From Gyromitra esculenta (lineage: Eukaryota > Ascomycota > Pezizomycetes > Pezizales > Discinaceae), in assembly GCA_038503075.1 (NCBI GenBank), contig JBCAML010000003.1, forward strand, positions 806,001 through 870,000: a DNA stretch of 64,000 nucleotides, read 5' to 3'. This document shows, piece after piece, positions 25,467 to 35,614 of the stretch. Made by a program: the position numbers and the translations under genes. Each line of letters starts with the position of its first letter. Position 1 is the first letter of the stretch. Below the pieces are notes generated by a model, which ran no database searches, was not told where the DNA came from, and worked only from the letters and a program-made list of their open reading frames with translations.

Positions 25467-27750
25467 AAGGTGGTTCGTTTTTTTGTTTTGTTCGTTCATT
25501 CTACGTGGTGGGCAAGGAGTTGGTGCCTTTTTACATCCTATATTTGACTATTTTTAAAATATCTTTGCGAACTGATTTCCTGTTACTGTTTTGGGATTGC
25601 TTGCCATCTTTTGGATTTTGACTTCTTGTTTCCTGTTACTGTTGTTCTCTGCACCTTCAAGGCTCCTTGGTGTACTCGGCTTTGGGTGGAATTTTGTCCA
25701 GGAGTGGAAAGATATAAAGATCGGAAAAACGAGAATCGGCGTTCTTTTCTTTTTATTGTTCTTGGTTGAAAAATAAACGGATGGGATTTTGGTGGAATCG
25801 GATTTGAATTATTGTTACAATTTACTTCTCATATCTTCCCTCTTCTTTGGTTTCTTACGACTGTTATCTCCAGCTTATGTTTTTTTTTTTTTTTGATAAA
25901 GCAAAAGTTTCTGGTTTTTTGTTTCTTTCTGGTGCTCGTTTGCTGTGCACGCGCCGCCAGTTCGGGGAAAGGAGATATCGCTTGCGCTACAGAGTCAAGT
26001 ATGGTGTGTAGATCAAGATGAGTAGGAAGACTGGCAGCTTCGGGACAGGCACAGAAGAGTGGATTATACAAGGGAATACTGAAAGAGAAAAGAAAAAAGA
26101 GAAAAGACCGGGATTCGATCAAGCTAGCTAGAAGGGTTACGGTGTTGGGAATTATTTTTACGCGTTGGCAGGTTAATCCTTTCTCCATATCGTTCTTCGA
26201 TTTGGCACTTGCTTTTATTTTGTTTTTATAATTATTTTGCCGCTACTATTATCTTCAGCTTTGTTAAGACTGGTGAGAGCTGGGCCGAATATGGGGGAAC
26301 AAAAAATAAATACCTATCCAGGGGTAGTCTTCCAGGAAGGAATTTAAAAAAAAATTAAAAAAGCGGAACACGGGTGAAGAGAAGTATACATAAATACCGT
26401 ACTGGTACGCTCATGCACAGGCTTATCAGGGTTGAAATTCTAGATATCGATGACACTTCGATCAATTATAGTATGCTTCCCGTATGCGCATGCTAGAAAC
26501 ACTTTTATCTGCGCACCTTACACGTTTCGCGGTTCTGCAGGAGCGAGGAAAGATAGTGAATGGCCGGAATTTGTAGGAAGGAACATTCAAGAGATTTAGT
26601 AGTTGGTTTTGTATCATCCGTGCTGGGAATCATGTTATATTTGAAGTTTATAATAGTGTTGAACCTCTAGTGAACGGTGCTTTTCACATCGTACCACGGG
26701 CTGAGTTCTGGTTAAAATCTCAAATATACTTCCTTTTGGGGGATTAGGTTCACTCTATTTTGCTTTCTCGAAGAGCTTCTAGATTTTCCCACGCTGTGGA
26801 TAATAAGAATGAAGCGAACATGGCTGATTCATGTATTATCACTCGAGAATGATTCGATACTCGAGCACTACATGGTATTTGATATTGGGGGTTTAAGGGT
26901 TAATGGCCAAAGCTCTCGGCTTAAACTCTACTATAGGTGTACTAGCCAAAAAAAAGGTCTGTGATGGGGGTAGAGTTAGGTAGCAACCAAGTCTACACTC
27001 CAAAGACTACAACCCACAGAATTCAATAAACAACTTCAAATTGCAGATTAATGCGTAGATACAGCAGTTATAAAATAAACAGCAGTGGTGAGCTGATTGT
27101 GGGTTCTACTAAGGTTTGTTTATCTACGTCACAAAATTTATTTTTTTAGCAAGTACAGTTAATTGAGAGAAATTTGTTTCTACTCGATACTTACCGGATT
27201 TGCTGGGGAATGTTGGGCAAATCGAAATAGTGTTCAGCCATTCTACTTTACAGAGGATGAGCGATGACCTTAAATACATCTGCTGATTTTTTTTTACCCA
27301 TTCAGCCCCTCATCCCCCTCCCCCCCCTAGGCGACACTTAGTATGCGCTACCTAGCGATTTTTTTTTGTTAAATCATTGTTTCATTGTTTTTATAAAAGG
27401 TACAAGAATGCCACATGCAACCGAAGTTATAGCGTGACCGAAGTTATAGCGTGAATGCGCTACCTAGCGAATCTATCGATATATATATATCTAGGTCTAC
27501 CAATCATTAAAATGGTGTATATTCAAGTTTCCTGGACATAGTTAACTATGAGACTACTCTAAATGCTCATGCAGATAGGTACCACTGGACCCATGGGCGA
27601 GTGATTTCTACTTACGCTGAGTATTTCCAGTTTCCAATCAACTTCATGATAAGCTTCACGATCCATGGCATTGGTGGAAATACCTCATTTTCTCCGGGTG
27701 TCATACTCCTGCAAACCATTCTTTAGCTCACACCCTCCAACAGCCCGTTA
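25467..27750. other. 3' flank and gene-free region
   Basis: The first part is T-rich and is probably 3' UTR. Near 27,343-27,470 there is a small repeat group: TGCGCTACCTAGCGA occurs twice (about 27,344 and 27,456), and between the copies the unit CCGAAGTTATAGCGTGA is repeated in tandem. An AT dinucleotide run is near 27,480. No gene is supported. Confidence 0.5.
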
Positions 27751-28425
27751 CTAGGAAGATACAAACCTAATAATGAAACAAAGAACCCAGAGGTTGCCAG
27801 AATTCTTATTTTCTGCCTGAGTGACATCTTGCAGCCTCGTTTCTCCCGCCTCCAGTACATCTAATGGGATCCTCCTCGCAAATTTATTTACTAGCCACTC
27901 TTTCATCAAATGTTCATCTAATGATGCACATAGCGTTTCTACACTCTTTGCTAACGGTTCTCCCGTAGTTTTGATCGTATCATTAATAGCCGCTATTTGT
28001 CGTGCGATCTCTTCGTGCTCGTGTGCGGATTCCGAGAAGTCAATCCATGGTTGTAGTTTAGGGAGGAATATCTCGTCTTCGTGACGGTGATGCTCTCCTA
28101 GAAATTTCATACGAACGAGGCATAGTGGACGAAATCTGGGGAGGGGGGTTGAGGTTGGGTGCGAGCGTGAGTGGAAATAGAAAAGAGAGAGCGACGAAGT
28201 ATGTTGCGGACTATAAACAATCCGACACCCATCATGGCTGTGTGAAAGTAGTGATTAGCTTTTTCCCTCTCACGGTATCAAGGTAGACCAAGGGTAAATA
28301 CTGTGTGGATCTTTGGTGTTGACCGCGGACGTTGATATGGAATCTCGAGCCACCCTCAATGGCTCCACTGGCTCCAGGAACTTATCGGCATTCGTGTCTT
28401 GGTATGATGTCGAATTGGAGGCCAT
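27751..28425 (-). CDS. hemerythrin/HHE cation-binding domain protein (gene model uncertain)
   Basis: The firm part is the minus-strand frame 27751-28110, with helices FLGEHHRHEDEIFLPKL, SAHEHEEIARQI and LCASLDEHLMKEW. These place the His/Glu ligands of an HHE (hemerythrin-like) di-iron fold. A candidate two-exon model joins 28274-28425 (ATG at 28425, MASNSTSYQDT..) to 27751-28135 across a 138-bp intron (GTGAGA donor, CCCCAG acceptor, pyrimidine-rich), giving 178 aa in one frame. A second reading just upstream, DFVHYASF, also looks hemerythrin-like but is out of frame with the HHE part, so the true 5' structure may differ or the gene may carry a frameshift. Fungal members are usually small soluble proteins of unclear metal or oxygen role. 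The usual E-E after the last HL motif is replaced by E-W. Confidence 0.55.
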
Positions 28426-29126
28426 TACAGAGAAACAGGGATATTGGCCGAAATAATGGAAATTAACAAAATGGGAAAGAGGGTTGAATGCGAAGTGGTA
28501 ATAGTGAACTGTTGATCAACAGTTATATATAAATTCCAACATTCTTAGGGAAGGGCTTCCCTAAAACTTGATGCATGGGGAAACCTATTAAGAGAAATCC
28601 GGGCTTTCCTATGGTGTTTTAAATTCTAAATGTAGAGTAGGTACGATTAAGGTGTTACTGTGCCTTATCCCAGCAAAGGATTGACAGCAATCCCCTGCAG
28701 TGCCTGTAGAGCCGTCACACGACAGAAACCCCTTGGATTACTATTCCGCTTGCAGTTGACTCTGCTTAGCCGCTATGGTCAACCCTTTGCCAAATACATA
28801 GCAGAGTAATGTCTTGGGCTGGATGGAAGTTAGGAAATCGAAATTAGTTGTTCAACTGGCTGGATTTTGTTAAACCCATAATATAATCACATTCTCGTTG
28901 AGTGGGTGATTTAGAGTATAGCTTCGCAGTTATGTTGGTTGGAAGTAAACGTTAATCCATGTCTTATTCACTTTAAGGTCTTCCATAGAGTGATTTAATT
29001 AAGGTAATCGATGTGCGTGATAAATATTGAGTTTTGTGCCTTTGTATTCAGTAAATGAGAAACATGAAATATCACTCACAAAATAACTAAGTCCAATTAA
29101 TAGTGTTGTTAAGATGTGTGCATCTA
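28426..29126. other. intergenic, no gene seen
   Basis: Probable promoter of the hemerythrin-like gene on the left. No other feature is supported. Confidence 0.45.
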
Positions 29127-29237
29127 CTCGTGCTGCCGAAAAGTCTTCGGGTCATGTGCAGAGTAACGGCTAGTTACTAGAGTTTAACTGCATGTTATCC
29201 ATCACGTGACCCGAAGACTTTCCGGCTGTGGTCTCGC
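29127..29237. mobile_element. MITE-like fold-back element
   Basis: 111 bp with inverted arms sharing AAAGTCTTCGGGTCA (left 29140-29157, right about 29205-29222), flanked by TA at 29125-29126 and 29238-29239. No coding capacity. Confidence 0.7.
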
Positions 29238-29582
29238 TAAGGGTGAATTGCTTGTTGTTTATTCGGCGCCTATAGCTGCCGTTTATATAGCTACAAAATA
29301 GACTAAACCAATAAAAAACAAAGTATTGTGCGTGTGAAGTGTGAAGTGACTTGCTAGAAAAACCTAACCCGGGCCCTGAGCCCTGCGCAACCACACGGTA
29401 GCACGAGTACTCGTATTACCAGAATTAATGTCGGTTGCGGGCTGACTAATGGGCGGATTCGGATTTGATTGGTCAAATCCGTCACATGACTCACAATAAT
29501 ACTGGCAACATGAGTAATAGTTGGCTGAAGTTAAACGTCCTCCTTGTGTTGGGATAAGTAATTTGCTCATGTAAAAATTGTA

Positions 29583-30219
29583 TAGTTGGGGACACCTAGA
29601 GTATAGCCGGAGTGGATTTGACCCTAACTTCTAGCGCCATCATCTTCTCCACCGCATCGCCTAAATTAGTTTTCTCTCTATACAGTGAAAACCGGTCATA
29701 TGGCGGATCCGGGGGTGGCGGACAGGGGTATTTCTTTTGGTTGAGGGATACAATCAATATCCGCTGGTTGTGCGGCTCAGGAATATTGTGTCTCTTTGTT
29801 CAGAGCACCCCTGTCCGCCACACCCCGGATCCGCCATATGACCGATTTTCACTGTAGAATGCATAATTTTGTTCTGCTCTACAATTCTATGGAGCCCAAA
29901 TTTTTTTTTTTAGTGGCGGTTGAGTTGATGATTTTTGAAAATTCGGGTTTTTGGTGGGAGAGTCAATGAATGTCCACTAAAAGTGCGAATTAATTGGGAG
30001 TCCCCCAAAACAGTACTAGTAAGATAAATAGTTACCATTTTAGGAAATAACTGTTACGTGCCAAGATCCAGAGCATACATCCTGGCATTTATTAGTAAGG
30101 AATAAGCAGACAAATTCTCAATATCCTAGCGATAAATTACCCAAAACGGTAAGTGAAGAGGTATTACTGACCAACATAGATGAATTTCCCAACCCTCCGG
30201 ACACAGGTGTCCCCAACTG
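29583..30219. mobile_element. Tc1/mariner-pogo-like non-autonomous element containing a nested element
   Basis: Ends are inverted: left TAGTTGGGGACACCT (C-to-T at the first base) and right AGGTGTCCCCAACTG, with TA at 29581-29582 and 30220-30221. The 637-bp span contains another complete TA-flanked element at 29683-29854, so without it the host element is about 463 bp. No transposase is readable. Confidence 0.65.
29683..29854. mobile_element. nested TA-flanked MITE with about 47-bp inverted repeats
   Basis: 172 bp, ends CAGTGAAAA..TTTTCACTG, TA on both sides (29681-29682, 29855-29856). The arms (shared GGTCATATGGCGGATCCGG and GTGGCGGACAGGGGT) differ at only a few sites. CAGT/ACTG termini plus TA duplication are typical of Tc1/mariner-pogo elements. 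It sits wholly inside the 29583-30219 element and is therefore the younger insertion. Confidence 0.85.
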
Positions 30220-30221
30220 TA

Positions 30222-30500
30222 CTCATGTGACCAATTTGAAGCCGCGTTGCCTAAGCAGGCAAGTTGTAGTGAGATAACTATTTCTATTGGCCGAAGGCAG
30301 TCTCGGCGCTGCGCTTGGCATCTTTTTGTTGTTGTTTCAACGCTCCTCCTTCTCCCATAGACACCAATTCAAAATGAGATACTACTATTTTCTAGTATAT
30401 TTTATGTTAAACTATTGGGTTCAAACTTGTTTGAAGCCTTTTGGTCAAGGAATAGAAAGTTTCCTATTTAGGCAGCGCGGCTTCAAATCGGCCACATGAG
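30222..30500. mobile_element. MITE-like element sharing its left TA with the preceding element
   Basis: 279 bp, inverted arms of about 35 bp (CTCATGTGACCAATTTGAAG at left, CTTCAAATCGGCCACATGAG at right). The left TA (30220-30221) is also the right TA of the 29583-30219 element; the right flank is CA. Arm differences are transitions. Confidence 0.7.
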
Positions 30501-30614
30501 CAATCGTCTGCGGCCTGATTACGTATCCCATCATCCGGTAAAGCTGGTCACGGGTGGACGACGAGCATGACCTACTATTAATGACGAGCAAGGCTAGGTC
30601 TTAGCAGGAGTGTA

Positions 30615-30860
30615 CTACGGGGGTGGAGGAAAGTCTGTCACCAAGTGGCGTTGCTGGTGGCGGTGCTTCTCTTCATGCTCAATATCCTGGTGCTCTTCTT
30701 TCACTAAATAGCTTTTCAATCACTCTGTCTCGGAAACGTCTCTGCTTTCTGTAAGCTTGCTGCAAAATTTTAAAGGTTTCCTGATCCTGAGTTAGTTGAC
30801 GGTTGAGTTTGGCACTACCAGCACCGCCACCTGGTGACAGACTTACCCTTAAACCCCAAG
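30615..30860. mobile_element. MITE-like element, family M2 copy B
   Basis: Inverted arms near 30629-30673 and 30811-30846 (shared AAGTCTGTCACCA and GGCGGTGC) match the 7270-7503 element in inverted orientation. TA is at 30613-30614 and 30861-30862; the latter also opens the next element. Confidence 0.7.
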
Positions 30861-30862
30861 TA

Positions 30863-30987
30863 CTCGTTTCCGGTCATATGAACTAGAAAACAGGGGGATG
30901 CGACCATATGCCACAATACCATTCTCAGGCTATATAGAATACAAAGCCACACTTCCCTATTTTCCGGTTCATATTCCCGGGAACGAG
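30863..30987. mobile_element. MITE-like element, family M1 copy 1
   Basis: 125 bp, ends CTCGTTTCCGGTCATATGAA and TTCATATTCCCGGGAACGAG, TA on both sides. Both TA dinucleotides are shared with the neighbouring M2 elements. Related copies lie at 31278-31426 and 33565-33690. Confidence 0.8.
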
Positions 30988-30989
30988 TA

Positions 30990-31199
30990 CCTGCTATGGA
31001 TACCAGGGTAAGTCAGGCGATATTCTGTCTCAAGCCACGCAACGCTTGCAACGCTTGGTGGGATACTTAATCAATTCAGAATGCTATATAGATAATGTGA
31101 ACTTAGGGTGTTTAGAAAAGCTGGCGGATTTCGAAAAAAAACTGAGTCTCTCAAGGAGTGAACCGCACCGCCACGATCGCCAGACTTTCCTTCACCCAG
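30990..31199. mobile_element. MITE-like element, degenerate family M2 copy C
   Basis: The left arm has GGGTAAGTC and the right arm GCACCGCCACGATCGCCAGA followed by CTTTCC. These match the M2 arms of 7270-7503 and 30615-30860 but are more diverged. TA at 30988-30989 is shared with the M1 copy on the left, and TA at 31200-31201 closes the element. Confidence 0.55.
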
Positions 31200-31277
31200 T
31201 ACTCACTCTCAGCCATTTACAACTAACTAAGCGTTGAGCGACCACTACTTTGGGGTTTTCTAACACATTATGGTATA

Positions 31278-31426
31278 CTCGTTCCCGGGCATATGAACCG
31301 GAAAACAGGGGGTGTAGCTTTGTATGCTATAGAAGTGGTTTCGTATAACATGTAGCCTGAGAATGATGCTGTAGCATATGGCCCCATCCCCTGTTTTTTA
31401 TCTAGTTCATATGCCCGGAAACGAGC
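31278..31426. mobile_element. MITE-like element, family M1 copy 2 (inverted)
   Basis: Ends CTCGTTCCCGGGCATATGAA and TTCATATGCCCGGAAACGAG, with TA on the left (31276-31277) and CA on the right. The middle block (GCCTGAGAATG) is the reverse complement of that in copies 1 and 3. Confidence 0.8.
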
Positions 31427-31977
31427 ACGAATATCTTCTTATAGATACGCTGATGATTGGCGGTGAAGTGCATCAACACATACGCCCCCCATGGTTAAAC
31501 CCTTCATCTGACAAGATCACCTGCTTCAACATATTATTGGCCTCCAACCAGGCAAAAACTGGGATATTTCAAGCTCAGGCTTTAAGTAGGCCTTATAAAC
31601 ACTAAAGAATCTCTTTGCCCCCTCGAAAACTAATGACGTCCCCTAAAATGATTGAAGTATAAGCTGAATCAAAACGTAATATCCTACGGAGCCTCGGGCA
31701 AAACCGTCCAGCGTCACGATGAGGTTTTGACAAAAAATAAACCCCCAGAAAACCGAAAACATTGAATAAGTTCTCTCAATTTATTTGTGCTTTTCTGCAG
31801 GTAGTGCCCTTTTTATTTTTATTTTTATTTTTCAGCCATCACCGAAGCCAGGGACGGGTGCACCGATACACCGAAGGAAGGAAGAAAGGAAAAACAGAAA
31901 CAAAATCCAGAGTGCCGGCCTTTCTATTCCATCCTCAAATCTCGCCCACCTGCCCCTAAATTTGAAGCAGAGAAAAT
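31427..31977. other. intergenic and 3' flank of the cyclophilin gene
   Basis: Short frames only. A run of TTTTTA units lies at about 31,810-31,832. Nothing else is supported. Confidence 0.45.
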
Positions 31978-32976
31978 TTAGTGCTGCCCAGAAGCGCTGA
32001 TGCTGATTGTACCGCTAGTACGGCCAGAGGAATCAAGAGACTTTGACTCCATCTTTCGGACGATTTCCTTGGAGGCATCATCCGCGACTTCGCCGAAAAC
32101 GACGTGCTTACCGTCAAGATGAGGGGTCTTCACGAAGGTGATGAAAAACTGGGAGCCTGAAACTACTTTTAGTATGGTCGGTGACGGATTGATTTTATAA
32201 AAGAGATATACCGTTGGTATTAGGTCCGGCATTGGCCATGGAGAGGAGATAGGGCTTATCATGCCTCTTAATGAAGTTCTCATCCTTGAACTTCTCACCA
32301 TAGATGGACTTTCCACCAGTACCCTGTACGCAACCGCAAGTCAAAATCTTACTCACGCCATATACGCCAAGGACGAAGATTGGGAATGATTTGTGGGGTA
32401 ATGAAATAAGTACGCACATTTCCACGGGTGAAGTCACCACCCTGAGCCATAAAGCCAGAAATCACACGATGAAACTTGGAACCAGCGTAGCCAAATCCCT
32501 TCTCGTTAGTGCAAAGAGCACGGAAATTCTCCGCAGTAGTGGGAGTAACGTCATCGTAAAGGTTGAAGTTTATACGACCCCAGTTTTCGGCTTTACAGCT
32601 TGTTAGTTGATTTGGAACAAGGCGGTGGCACAATGATGAGAAGGGGGTTGGATAAACGAGTGAGCATAAAATTGCAGTATTAATTAAGAATGTGAAGTGA
32701 AGTATAGGAGGTGACGTGATAAATCCGAACAAAGGATGGTAGGGAATACATACTTTGACCACTAGGAGACTTGTACTCAATATCGAAATAAACCGGAACA
32801 ACCATGACTTTGTTTGTAGAGTGGAAGAGACGGGTAGAAGAATTGGTGATGTTTTTAATGATGGGTTGGGTGGTAGATGATCGAAAGATGGAGGAGGTGA
32901 AGGAGGAAGAAGAAGACAAAGCGGGGCGAAGAAGAGGGGTAAAATAGGAGCGGAGGGGTGAGCAAACAGCAGCCAT
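31978..32976 (-). CDS. cyclophilin-type peptidyl-prolyl isomerase with mitochondrial presequence
   Basis: Exons (minus strand) 32976-32754, 32590-32418, 32323-32212 and 32156-31978; introns 163, 94 and 55 bp, all GT-AG; 228 aa. Residues 1-57 form a presequence-like leader rich in Ser/Arg with no acidic residues ([25 protein letters not shown]). A second Met at 58 ([11 protein letters not shown]) matches the usual start of cytosolic cyclophilin A. The isomerase core has [43 protein letters not shown] and GKHVVFGEV. The position of the cyclosporin-contacting Trp (human CypA Trp121) is His here (KTPHLDGKH). In Neurospora one cyclophilin gene makes both mitochondrial and cytosolic forms from such an arrangement; the same is likely here. 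A further upstream in-frame ATG at 33066 would add 30 residues but would bury the presequence. Confidence 0.93.
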
Positions 32977-33064
32977 GTTGCACGTTGCGTTCGAAAGGCT
33001 GGGTGGGTGAACAAGAGTTTTTGGGTTTTTTTGAGCGGCGTGGGAGGAAAACAAATCCAAAGAC

Positions 33065-35068
33065 ATCTGCAGAGAATGGCGGGGATATGCCCGCTGCTCT
33101 ATTTCCGCATTTCTCTTAGGTGGGTGTTGTAGACCTGCGCCAGGCTATTATAGGTTTAGTGGTTTATGTCGTCATGAATACAATGAGTACCTTGCCCTTG
33201 TACCTAACAGGCGAACAAGACTCTGACTTTCGAATCGCTTCCATCCGGAAGCGATTAGGTTCTTTTGTTTCCTTTCCATTACTCTGCTTCTGGTTTAAAG
33301 CGTAATACGGAAACACGTTCAGATCGTTTTACTCTATTGATAGAGTACACGGTCGCGAGAAGCGCCGTGGCTTAGAATGAATTGCGGGGTCTGACTAGAC
33401 CTTTATCGCTGAATGCAGATCCAGTCTTGACAAGTCAAATAGCGGTTATAAACAATCAAGGCTGCAGTTCTGCAATTAATCAAGATAGCATCTCCAGGCC
33501 GCCTAAGTTAGTCGTGTTCCCAAAGGCTATTGTAATTGGGTGTCATAGACGTCCCACGTCTTTATTCGTTCCTGGGCATGAACCAGAAAACATGGGGATG
33601 TGACTCCATATGCTACAACATTATTCTCAGGCTACATGCTATACGAAGCCACACTCTCCTGTTTTCTAGTTCATATGCCCAGAAACGAGTATTTGGGAGT
33701 GGATACATGTAGTCTGCAGCTACTTGTCATATGGCGATCCTCTCCTATGTATTGGGTGTTGATGGATAATCTCTACAAGCTCCGCTAAAGATCCTATTTT
33801 TTTTAGCGAAACGAACGTCTGATTGAGAGACTAGGGGGTGAGGAACTACATATATTTTTGGGGTGCCATCACTGTAGTAACCTGTCATACTGTGGATTTA
33901 AATCCTCACGGCGTCTAATATATATATAATTTTTCACCTTGGTACCTGTGTTCATATGCGTATCCGGAAAGCTACCTGTATTCCTTTACTAAAATGTATC
34001 ATATGTAAATTTCCTTGTAAATGTCATAAATTGTTAGCCATGGATAATATCAGGAGGGTTGGCTGACTGAAAATTAACTCTGCTATTCAGGAAGTAACTT
34101 CAGCATCCGGCGGTTACTGAGTCTAGGTCCACCAGGTATAACTCCATTCAGTCCATCCTCAGCAAGAAATTCTCTATACCTTGAGCACCCTTCCTTTCTG
34201 ACCATGATATCAGTAATGTAATTCCTTGACTTGTTTAAGTATATGTCTAAAAAAAACCGAGTTTGAGTTTTCCACAATCGGCACCTGCCTGATAACAAAA
34301 CCCGAGTAACTGATCTGTGGCTTTTCACCCTTAAGAATATGCTACTTATATTCTATTAAAAGTACCTGAAAATATGGATATGAGTTTGGTTAATTAAATC
34401 ACGAAGCGCTGCAACAGAACGAATCGAAAGAGGTTGTTGCAAAAGGGTATTTTCAAATATATATACTTGTGATATTTCCCATCAGGATAGTTGACTTCAA
34501 GGCTGTTGAACTTTTCAATATTTGGAGTATTTCGATTTGATTTTGCTATTCTGCCATTCTCTTCCTAGGCCTCCGATAAGCGCTATAGCAGCCCCAAGAT
34601 TCGGTGATTCATTTACGCAGTAGGTTCGATATTGCGACATCTGCGTCTGAAGACGTAACATCCCGCACTACCTATTGTAATTCAAGGTAGAACGATATAA
34701 CTTTTCAATGCCTACAAAGTCTCATTACCTAAGCATACATGTATGTAATGAACAGAAAACCTCACAGAAAGGGCGCGGAAGACATAACGTGAAGCGAGAA
34801 TTACAAAGCTGCTAAAGGCATTGTGCTATGGTCGTAAGGTAAGGGACATGTTGGGGTCTTGGCATGCAGACTCAACGTGCGGTTGGCTGGCTATCGTCCT
34901 TTTGACCGCACAAACCCTCCCCGAACTTTTCGTTCTCTCCTTTCTCTTCTTCCCCGTTCTCCACCATCTCGTTAAGCAACTTTTCTTTGGAATTTACAGC
35001 TCCTTAAAGTTACTTTGAATCGTAATCGAACCTCAATCCCTTATTCCTCCTATCCCAACACTATCGAA
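33065..35068. other. intergenic, one MITE copy, no gene seen
   Basis: Contains the M1 copy 3 element. A short hairpin (ATCGCTTCC..GGAAGCGAT) lies at 33,235-33,256. No coding sequence is supported; the right end is the CHZ1 promoter. Confidence 0.45.
33565..33690. mobile_element. MITE-like element, family M1 copy 3
   Basis: Ends TTCGTTCCTGGGCATGAACC and TTCATATGCCCAGAAACGAG, TA at both borders. The interior ATTCTCAGGCTA..GAAGCCACACT matches copy 1 in the same orientation. The left arm has lost TAT relative to GGCATATGAA. Confidence 0.75.
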
Positions 35069-35614
35069 ATGTCTGGTGGTATTACCGAACAGTCCGCTAC
35101 CCACGGCAGCGAGGAACCCCTTGACAAGGGCAAGGGAAAGGCCATTGCGCCTGCTGAGGAAACTGAAGACGAGACCTCTGAAGACGAAGAGATGGTTTGC
35201 TTTCCTTGCTTTATTGCCATATTCCGCTGCCTCTTACCTCACCGCTCAGTTGTTGACGCGTCGAACAATCGGTGACCTGTAATAAATGCTAATAAATCAC
35301 CACTTTCTAGGCCGAAGCTGGTACGCCATATATCCCCCCAATCTTATACCTACCTCTGGCGACGTGCAGTGTGTAAAGGAAAAAAAAAAAAAGCTTTATC
35401 CTAACCTAACCTAATCGGAGTTATAGATGATGACGACGAGCTAGCCGAGATCGACGCCTCCAACATTATCACCAGTGGCCGCCGTACCCGTGGAAAGCAA
35501 ATTGACTTCGCTAAGGCTGCCGCCGAGCAACCCGCCCCGGAAGAGGACAGCGAAGACGACGAGGACTTTGTTGCGGCGGAAGATGGGGACAAGACGGATC
35601 ACGAAATGCACTAG
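35069..35614 (+). CDS. CHZ1: histone H2A.Z-specific chaperone CHZ1
   Basis: CHZ1 escorts H2A.Z-H2B dimers to the SWR1 remodeller in the nucleus. Exons 35069-35194, 35311-35320 and 35427-35614, 107 aa. The middle exon is only 10 nt (GCCGAAGCTG) and is needed to keep the frame. Introns are 116 bp (TGCTAAT branch) and 106 bp (repeated CTAAC). The CHZ motif is in exon 3: DDDELAEIDASNIITSGRRT followed by RGKQIDFAKAA. Flanking regions are strongly acidic (EETEDETSEDEEM, EEDSEDDEDF), as usual for this chaperone. The ATG at 35069 gives MSGGITEQS; no other in-frame upstream ATG makes sense. Confidence 0.92.
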
